This document shows positions 50,070 through 55,768 of a stretch of DNA of 55,768 nt, piece after piece. How positions within the stretch are numbered: position 1 is the first letter of the stretch; every line of letters begins with the position of its first letter. The translations under genes were made by a program, and so were the position numbers. The notes beneath the pieces are model-generated. The model ran no database searches. It saw only the letters and a program-made list of their open reading frames with translations, and was not told the origin of the DNA. Source of the DNA: JBCFBK01 sp038562555 (GTDB lineage Bacteria > Bacteroidota > Bacteroidia > Bacteroidales > Prolixibacteraceae); NCBI GenBank assembly GCA_038562555.1, contig JBCFBK010000039.1, forward strand, positions 1 through 55,768, given 5' to 3'.

Positions 50070-51536
50070 ATGCAATTAACCAGCCAGAAAGTTTCGGTGA
50101 TCGAAAAAATCGGTTACAGTCTGGGTGATCTGGCGGCGAACCTGATCTTTCAGACCCTCATGACATTTTTAGCCTTTTTCTATACCGATGTCTACAAAAT
50201 ACCACCCGGAACAGCGTCGGCCATCATCTTTACCGGCGGGATGATCGGCGCTTTCTTCAATCCGGTAATGGGCATTATTGCCGACCGTACCGCTACCCGC
50301 TGGGGAAAATTCCGTCCCTGGATTTTATGGACCGCTCTGCCTTTTGGATTGATGGCGATTCCGGCTTTCAGCACACCCGGTTTCAGCGCGGGCGGAAAAA
50401 TCGCCTATGCCCTGACCACTTATATTTTACTGGTGATTGTGTATTCGGCTAATAATCTGCCCTATGCGTCGCTGAGCGGCGTGCTCACCGGCGATATGGC
50501 CGAACGGAACAGCATTTCATCTTACCGCTTTGTGGCGGTGATGATTGCCCAGTTCATCGTGCAGGCCTTGCTGCTTCCGTTGGTGCTTATTTTTGGAGAG
50601 GGCGATCAAACGCGGGGATTTGAACAGGTGATGATCCTGTTCGCTGTAACCGGGGTCATTTTCTTTATGATCACGTTTCTCACCACAAAAGAACGGATCA
50701 TTCCGAAACCGGAACAGAAGTCGACCGTGAAACAAGACCTGGGCGATCTTTTCAAAAACAAGCCCTGGGTTGCCATGCTCATCATCACCGTATTTGTGTT
50801 CGTCACCCTGTCGTTGAAAGGAGGCATGTATGTGTATTATTTTGAAAATTATCTGAGTGAGCAGCACTTGGCGGCATTTCTTGAAAATGTTGGTTTCAAC
50901 AGCTTTATCAGGGGTTTGAACGGAGTACTTACCGGAATGGGGCTGGTTGGGTTTGTCTGGCCGGAGGATGCGCCGACTTCGGGCTTCAGCCTGTTCAATG
51001 CCGGGGGAATCATCATGATGATTGTGGGCATCACGGTCTCGAAAACCCTGGCCGACCGCTTTGGGAAAAGGGATGTATTTGGAACCTCCCTGTTCCTGTC
51101 GGCCTTATGCCTGCTGCTTTTTTACTTTTATTCACCACAGGCGATCGCCCTGGTGTTTACGACGCAGTTGGCGCATGGCTTTTTTTACGGCATCACCACA
51201 CCACTACTCTGGGCCATGATTGCCGATGTGGCTGATTACTCCGAATGGAAGAATAACCGCAGGGCCACAGCCATTATTTTCTCGGCCATGATTTTCGGGC
51301 TAAAGGCCGGCCTGAGCATTGGCGGCGCACTGGTAGCCGGGATTCTGGCATTTCATGGTTACGATGAGCAGCTTGTTGTGCAGTCGACCGAGGCCATTAA
51401 CGGAATCAAACTGTCGCTCAGCGTGTACCCCACGCTGACCTTTGGGGTGAGCGTGGCCTGCCTGTTCTTTTATGAGATCGGCAAGAAAAAGGAAGTGCTG
51501 ATCCAGCAGGAACTGATGGCGCGCAGAACAGAATAA
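50070..51536 (+). CDS. GPH-family sugar/cation symporter (MFS)
   Basis: 488 aa, about 12 hydrophobic helices. Motifs of the glycoside-pentoside-hexuronide family: KIGYSLGDLAANLIFQTLMTFLAFFYTDV at the N-terminus, NPVMGIIADRTATRWGKFRPWILW, ADRFGKRDVF, and WAMIADVADYSEWKNNRRATAIIFS. It probably moves xylo-oligosaccharides or pentosides across the inner membrane, completing the SusCD path. It begins 73 bases after the susCD terminator. Confidence 0.92.
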   Translation: MQLTSQKVSVIEKIGYSLGDLAANLIFQTLMTFLAFFYTDVYKIPPGTASAIIFTGGMIGAFFNPVMGIIADRTATRWGKFRPWILWTALPFGLMAIPAFSTPGFSAGGKIAYALTTYILLVIVYSANNLPYASLSGVLTGDMAERNSISSYRFVAVMIAQFIVQALLLPLVLIFGEGDQTRGFEQVMILFAVTGVIFFMITFLTTKERIIPKPEQKSTVKQDLGDLFKNKPWVAMLIITVFVFVTLSLKGGMYVYYFENYLSEQHLAAFLENVGFNSFIRGLNGVLTGMGLVGFVWPEDAPTSGFSLFNAGGIIMMIVGITVSKTLADRFGKRDVFGTSLFLSALCLLLFYFYSPQAIALVFTTQLAHGFFYGITTPLLWAMIADVADYSEWKNNRRATAIIFSAMIFGLKAGLSIGGALVAGILAFHGYDEQLVVQSTEAINGIKLSLSVYPTLTFGVSVACLFFYEIGKKKEVLIQQELMARRTE

Positions 51537-51581
51537 ACGAATGATGTCGATACGCGAATTTGCAAAAAAACTGAATTAAAA

Positions 51582-51959
51582 ATGTTTGCGATGAAGAAAT
51601 ATAGTTATGTTCTGACGGGGCCGTTGGCCCTGGTCAGGAAGCTGCAGGAGCAAGGTGTCTGCGTCGACGGGATTGGCATGCGGGGACATGTCGGAATGAA
51701 TTACCCGGCGATCAGCGAATTCGAAAAAAGCCTTGAAGCATTCGCTTCACTTGGCGTAAAGGTGATGATCACGGAAATGGACATAACCCTCCTGCCCATG
51801 CCCGACAGCAATGTGGGGGCCGACGTATCGGCAAGCTTCGAATACCAGCAGAAAATGAATCCTTATGCAGCCGGACTGCCCGATTCGGTGAATACAGCCT
51901 TTGAGAACAGCTACGTGGATTTCTTCCGCTTATTCCTGAAGCATCAGGATGTGATTTGA
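51582..51959 (+). pseudogene. Remnant of a GH10 endo-1,4-beta-xylanase
   Basis: 125 codons that match only a middle slice of a GH10 barrel: LVRKLQEQGVCVDGIGMRGHVG, LEAFASLGVKVMITEMDITLLP (nucleophile Glu in ITEMD) and PDSVNTAFENSYVDFFRLFLKHQDVI. GH10 enzymes have over 300 residues; the part with the acid/base Glu (the NE motif) and the C-terminal SRVTLWG part are both missing. Residues 4-17 (MKKYSYVLTGPLAL) look like the start of an old signal peptide joined directly to the slice, suggesting an internal deletion. It cannot fold as an active xylanase. A stop is followed 2 bases later by the GH43 start. Confidence 0.85.
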
Positions 51960-51961
51960 AA

Positions 51962-52948
51962 ATGGAAACACCCAGATATCTTGTCAACCATCTGTATATG
52001 GCCGATCCGGCCGTTCATGTGTTTAACGGCAAACTGTACATCTATCCCTCGCACGATATCGAGTCGGGTATCCCGGAGAATGATAACGGCGACCACTTCG
52101 ATATGCGCGATTACCATGTATTCTCAATGGAGTCGGTCGAGGGAGAGGTGACCGATCATGGCGTGGCGCTCGACGTGAAAGCTATTCCCTGGGCGGGACG
52201 CCAGTTGTGGGACTGTGATGTAGCTTTCAAAAACGGGAAGTACCTGCTGTACTTTCCGCTGAAGGACCAAACCGACATCTTCCGGATCGGCGTGGCTGAG
52301 AGCGACAGGCCGGAAGGTCCTTTTATTCCGCGCGATGCACCCATGAAAGGCAGTTACTCGATCGATCCCTGCGTATTTTGCGATGATGACGGTTCGCACT
52401 ATCTATATTTTGGCGGCCTGTGGGGCGGACAACTGCAGCGTTACCGCGACAACAAGGCTATTGAGTGCGGACACGAGCCCGATCCCTCTGAGCCCGCCCT
52501 GCCTTCGCGGGTGGTCAGGCTGAGCGACGACATGCTGGAATTCGGTGAGCAGCCCCGGGCGGTGATCCTGCGTGACGAAAACGGGGAATGCCTGAAAGCC
52601 GGCGATCACAACCGGCGGTTCTTTGAGGCCTCCTGGATGCACAAATACCGGGGGAAATATTATTTTTCCTACTCGACGGGAAACACGCACCTGCTTTGTT
52701 ATGCCACCGGTGACAATCCCTACGGTCCCTTTACATACCGGGGAGTGATCCTGACGCCGGTGGTCGGCTGGACGACCCATCATTCAATCGCGGAGTTTCA
52801 GGGGAAGTGGTACCTGTTTTATCACGACAGCGTTCCTTCGGGCGGTAAAACCTGGTTGCGCAGCCTGAAAGTGACCGAACTGAAATATCATGAGGACGGA
52901 ACAATTCAGACGATCGGGGGAATATCTTTCTCCGGGCGATCTGCTTAG
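51962..52948 (+). CDS. GH43 beta-xylosidase/alpha-L-arabinofuranosidase, cytoplasmic
   Basis: I start at the ATG at 51962 (METPRYLVNHLYMADPAVHV), giving 328 aa; the longer frame begins with a TTG overlapping the stop of the GH10 remnant. Five-bladed propeller with the three catalytic acids: Asp15 in MADPAV (base), Asp near 135 in SYSIDPCVF (pKa modulator) and Glu near 217 in RRFFEASWMH (acid). No signal peptide, so it trims oligosaccharides after import by the symporter. Subfamily cannot be fixed by eye. Confidence 0.9.
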   Translation: METPRYLVNHLYMADPAVHVFNGKLYIYPSHDIESGIPENDNGDHFDMRDYHVFSMESVEGEVTDHGVALDVKAIPWAGRQLWDCDVAFKNGKYLLYFPLKDQTDIFRIGVAESDRPEGPFIPRDAPMKGSYSIDPCVFCDDDGSHYLYFGGLWGGQLQRYRDNKAIECGHEPDPSEPALPSRVVRLSDDMLEFGEQPRAVILRDENGECLKAGDHNRRFFEASWMHKYRGKYYFSYSTGNTHLLCYATGDNPYGPFTYRGVILTPVVGWTTHHSIAEFQGKWYLFYHDSVPSGGKTWLRSLKVTELKYHEDGTIQTIGGISFSGRSA

Positions 52949-52966
52949 GGCAGGATCGGAATGATG

Positions 52967-53000
52967 TTCCGGCAAAAAATAATACCTGATTTTGCCGGAA
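52967..53000 (+). terminator. Hairpin after the GH43 gene
   Basis: TTCCGGCAAAA / TTTTGCCGGAA, a perfect 11-bp stem with a 12-base loop. The T-run is in the descending arm, so termination is likely but not certain. It closes the polysaccharide locus. Confidence 0.65.
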
Positions 53001-53032
53001 AATGACGAAGTTTGCATGAAGAACAGATCAAC

Positions 53033-53836
53033 ATGCAAAAAATTAGTTTATTCGCTGTATTGATCGCAGTTTTTTATTCGGCGCAAACGACAGCCCAACA
53101 ACCCGAAAAGAAGACCTACCTCCAGCTTTTGCAGGATGTATTTCAGACTGAATTGGTTTATCCTCAGGAAAAAAATGAATTCCAGTTTACGGTGTTCCCT
53201 GCTTATTATCAGCATTCCGGGTATGAACAGATTCAACTTCCGTTCCTTGCAGAGTACGGCATCAATAACAGATGGCAACTCGAGATTGAATGGAATACCT
53301 TTCAGTATAGAAAAATCCATCCGGGGAGTTCTGTAAGCGGAACCGGCGATCTTGAAATCGGAACGAAATATAGTTTTATGAACATTGGAAATTCGGATTT
53401 CCACGCTGCAGCCGGGTTTGAAATTGGTATTCCGCTCGGCAGTGAAAATAAAGACCTGGGTGAAGGTCTTTGGGAATATGAACCCTATTTATTGCTGGCG
53501 GCCGACTTCCCAAAGTTGCATAATGCCCAACTATTCGGGCAAGCAGGGATCAGTTTTGTACAACAAAAGGAAACTGATGAGCCGGAAGGAAATGAACTGA
53601 ACCTGGGAGGTGGTTTTTTTATTCCTTTTAAACCTGTTATCTTTAGTTCAGAATTGACATGGTATCACTCAAAGGATGTAAACCAACTTTTTTACACGCC
53701 GGGTGCTGTATGGACGATGAATAACGGTTGGGAGACAGGATTGGCATTTCCGCTCGGACTGAACAGGCAGACACTCAATTTTGGGATCATGGCGATGATT
53801 ACTTTCGAATTTAATATTGAAGGAGATAACGATTAG
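53033..53836 (+). CDS. Outer-membrane beta-barrel protein, unknown
   Basis: I use the ATG at 53033 (MQKISLFAVLIAVFYSAQTTAQ, a signal peptide), giving 267 aa; the longer frame starts with TTG. Alternating aromatic/hydrophobic strands (FQFTVFPAYYQHSGYEQIQLPFLAEYG, GTGDLEIGTKYSFMNIG, FHAAAGFEIGIPLG, LNFGIMAMITFEFNIEG) suggest a 12-stranded barrel similar to transporter-like outer-membrane proteins of the MetA/phenol-type pathway family. No substrate can be given. Next to a histidine kinase gene but with a 45-base gap. Confidence 0.7.
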   Translation: MQKISLFAVLIAVFYSAQTTAQQPEKKTYLQLLQDVFQTELVYPQEKNEFQFTVFPAYYQHSGYEQIQLPFLAEYGINNRWQLEIEWNTFQYRKIHPGSSVSGTGDLEIGTKYSFMNIGNSDFHAAAGFEIGIPLGSENKDLGEGLWEYEPYLLLAADFPKLHNAQLFGQAGISFVQQKETDEPEGNELNLGGGFFIPFKPVIFSSELTWYHSKDVNQLFYTPGAVWTMNNGWETGLAFPLGLNRQTLNFGIMAMITFEFNIEGDND

Positions 53837-53881
53837 GATTTCTATATTTAAAGGAATCAAATCACAAAATATTTTTGCCAA

Positions 53882-55441
53882 ATGAGGATCTGGAAAAAAA
53901 TATTACTTGGCTTTATTTCGGTCATCGTTATTATGATAATCGTCGATTTTAACGCGCTTCGAAATAACATCGATATCATCAATAAAATTGATGATCTGGA
54001 GATCTCCAAAAGAGTTGAACTTTCACAGTCGAATAAAATAGCCTATACCCTTCAACGGCTCAATTCGAATCAGCGGGAGATTTTCCTTGAAATTGAAAAT
54101 CCGGAAAAAGTTTGGGAAGTGATCGAGTCCGGAAAGGCGATCAATGAAAGTATCCCCCGTTTGAAGGAGTCGGTCAGGGTGTTGCGTAACGCGACCCAAA
54201 TCGGATACGATCTCTCGGAAGAAGAGGACGATCTTGAAAGAGAGGAAGACGAGTTGCTGCTGGTTGATTCCCTGGTCAATATGACAAACCATTTTATTGC
54301 ATCAATCCAACATGTGCGGAAGATTCAGGACGAAAACCGGTACCAGGAGGCAGAAGACCTTTTCGAGAATGAAACTGAGCCTGCATCGAGGAAGATTGAG
54401 CAGTTAATCGAGGTAATTGTATCCAATGCCGAAGAAGAAGTTCTGTGGGCTGTAAAGCAGTTGAACGGGCAGGTGGACCGGGCTATTCAGTTGGGCGTCT
54501 ACCTGACCATACTCAGCGTTATTCTGGCATTGTCGATTGGTTTTTATATTTCCCGGTCGATTTCCGGTCCGCTGAACAAGTTAATTGCCGGTACTGACCA
54601 GGTCCGCAAAGGGAATCTGGAAGCCAATGTCGAACTGAACACCAAAGGAGAACTGCAATTGCTGGCCGAGTCGTTTAATAATATGACCAAAGAATTAAAG
54701 AAGCAGGTTTCTTCCATCGATAAGCTGAATAAGGAATTAATGGAAACAAATGACTCCAAAGATGCATTTTTCTCGATCATCGCCCACGATCTGAAAAATC
54801 CATTTGGTATCATATTGGGTCTGGCCGATATCCTTACAACCCAGTACCATGATTTTGACGAAGAAGAACGGAAGAGATTCATTTATGAGATCAATAACTC
54901 ATCGAAACTCATTTACGAATTATTGGAAAACCTGTTAACCTGGGCACGGTCGCAGAGCGGAAAGATTAAGATAAAGAAAGAGAATCTGGACCTGAAGGAG
55001 GCTGCCGAGAAGAGTATCGCATCGCACGACGGCAATGCCCGGCAAAAGAATATCGCTATTGTGAATGAAATTCCGGAGCATGTAACGATTTATGCCGACA
55101 AGTACACGCTTTCAGTGATCATTAATAATCTGCTGAACAATGCGATAAAATTCACTCCCGAAGGCGGGAAAATTAATTTTTCGGCCAGGGTTGAACCTGA
55201 CCGCGTGGAGATCAGCATTAAAGACACGGGCGTTGGCATGAGCAAGGAGGCACTTGCCGGTTTGTTTATGTCTTCAGGGTTGCCCACAAGTCCCGGAACC
55301 AATAATGAGAAAGGAACAGGTCTTGGCATCATCCTGATCAGAGATTTTATTGAGAAAAATGACGGGAAGTTTCATGTGGAGAGTGAACCCGGAGTAGGAA
55401 CCGATTTTCGTTTTTCATTACCTCATCGGCAACAAGATTAA
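53882..55441 (+). CDS. Sensor histidine kinase with four-helix-bundle sensor and HAMP
   Basis: 519 aa. First helix at residues 6-24 and second near 200-222; the periplasmic part between them is helical and acidic (EEEDDLEREEDELLLVDSLV), like 4HB_MCP sensors. A HAMP region follows (SRSISGPLNKLIAGTDQVRKGNLEANV), then HisKA with His302 in FFSIIAHDLKNPFG. The ATPase domain has N-box IINNLLNNAIKFT, G1 IKDTGVGM and G2 GTGLGIILIRDF. No response regulator lies beside it, so it is an orphan kinase. A TATTTTTG box ends 4 bases before the ATG. Confidence 0.93.
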   Translation: MRIWKKILLGFISVIVIMIIVDFNALRNNIDIINKIDDLEISKRVELSQSNKIAYTLQRLNSNQREIFLEIENPEKVWEVIESGKAINESIPRLKESVRVLRNATQIGYDLSEEEDDLEREEDELLLVDSLVNMTNHFIASIQHVRKIQDENRYQEAEDLFENETEPASRKIEQLIEVIVSNAEEEVLWAVKQLNGQVDRAIQLGVYLTILSVILALSIGFYISRSISGPLNKLIAGTDQVRKGNLEANVELNTKGELQLLAESFNNMTKELKKQVSSIDKLNKELMETNDSKDAFFSIIAHDLKNPFGIILGLADILTTQYHDFDEEERKRFIYEINNSSKLIYELLENLLTWARSQSGKIKIKKENLDLKEAAEKSIASHDGNARQKNIAIVNEIPEHVTIYADKYTLSVIINNLLNNAIKFTPEGGKINFSARVEPDRVEISIKDTGVGMSKEALAGLFMSSGLPTSPGTNNEKGTGLGIILIRDFIEKNDGKFHVESEPGVGTDFRFSLPHRQQD

Positions 55442-55582
55442 AAAACGAAGGGCTTACTTAAACTGAAGTTCAGGTTCTTCCATGAGACAGTTACAGACAA
55501 TAGTTTGTTCAGGCACCCGGGCGATCGCATTCACGGAAAATCTTGAAGCCCGGGAGGTGTTAGCCTGATCCTGAATCCTCCA

Positions 55583-55768
55583 TTATCCTTCCACAAAATA
55601 GCGTAACTGGTCAAGCATGATCGGCACGTCGTCCGGGTTGATGCCTTGTCGGAGCAACTGAGGCAGGTCTTCGGTAAAGACATCCATAAACTGCGCTTCG
55701 GAAAAGCCGTTTTCGGAGATCGACCGTTTGTAGCGGTCGAGTGCGGCTTTACGGTTGCCAAGGCTCCA
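55583..55768 (-). CDS. C-terminal end of a TPR-like protein (partial)
   Basis: The frame is open from the right edge of the window and ends in TAA at 55583. 61 residues: WSLGNRKAALDRYKRSISEN resembles the last helix pair of a tetratricopeptide repeat, followed by EAQFMDVFTEDLPQLLRQGINPDDVPIMLDQL and a short end. Composition and codon use are those of a real gene. The rest is outside the window. It converges on the histidine kinase gene; the 141-base gap between them (55442-55582) holds nothing that I recognise. Confidence 0.7.
   Translation of the reverse strand, partial: WSLGNRKAALDRYKRSISENGFSEAQFMDVFTEDLPQLLRQGINPDDVPIMLDQLRYFVEG

Noticed and set aside
55531..55761. 76-codon minus-strand frame starting MATVKPHST
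   Set aside because: It overlaps another minus-strand frame, open to the window edge, whose translation (WSLGNRKAALDRYKRS and following) looks like a real TPR-type C-terminus.

Overview
The window comes from a Bacteroidota chromosome, most likely an anaerobic or facultative, polysaccharide-degrading member of Bacteroidales/Marinilabiliales. The evidence is a SusC/SusD pair with a FecI/FecR-type regulator, several TAnnTTTG promoter -7 elements, menaquinone genes, an [FeFe]-hydrogenase and a B12-type ribonucleotide reductase. No rRNA, tRNA, CRISPR array or intact insertion sequence was seen. The genus assignment is inference.

Layout: (1) 1-1104, 3' end of a class II ribonucleotide reductase, convergent with a small hypothetical gene across a shared terminator. 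(2) 1677-8567, a complete trpEGDCFBA operon on the minus strand. It is preceded by an unannotated 59-codon ORF whose stop codon lies inside an intrinsic terminator just upstream of trpE. (3) 8922-12904, a PHP-domain phosphodiesterase, a ZnuABC-type metal importer and yidD, all minus. (4) 13126-21502, plus strand: an FNR-type reductase, rlmN, an unknown membrane protein, pdxA-ruvA, a U32 peptidase-family protein and a 919-residue envelope protein. (5) 21532-28852, a minus-strand menaquinone cluster, thioesterase-menF-menD-menB-menA-menC-menE. (6) 28981-31083, a Tat-exported GH36-type alpha-galactosidase. (7) 31286-36858, an [FeFe]-hydrogenase operon whose middle subunit fuses a NuoF/HydB-like protein to a GltD/NfnB-like NAD(P)H oxidoreductase. 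(8) 37143-42561, an ECF42-type sigma factor with YCII, AhpD-like, SRPBCC and VOC partners, a small membrane protein and an Fsr-type exporter. (9) 42722-52948, a xylan-type polysaccharide utilisation locus: sigma factor, FecR, SusC with STN domain, SusD, GPH symporter, a remnant of a GH10 xylanase, and GH43. (10) 53033-55768, an outer-membrane barrel protein, a sensor histidine kinase and the 3' end of another gene.

The most unusual structural feature is a family of short, phrase-like repeats that fills most gaps between 1.5 and 33 kb. Five recurrent units can be recognised. A is GTCGTAAGT-like, B is GAAACCGGAGACCGG-like, C is TCTGAATATCTGA-like and ends in GTCTTGTGTCT, D is TTAGCTGTTAGC-like, and E is ACCTTGCAACCTTGTTACC-like. 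They combine in a preferred order (A-B-E-D or A-B-C) and lie flush against genes. In many cases they supply the last codons and stop of a gene (trpA, trpC, trpG, menC, menD, the U32 gene, the hydrogenase fusion gene), the N-terminus of TrpF, or a TTG start for menE. The repeats do not occur in the 36-55 kb half.

Functionally the window joins tryptophan, menaquinone and PLP synthesis (the trp and men pathways both use chorismate) with fermentative hydrogen/NAD(P)H chemistry and a regulated xylan uptake locus.
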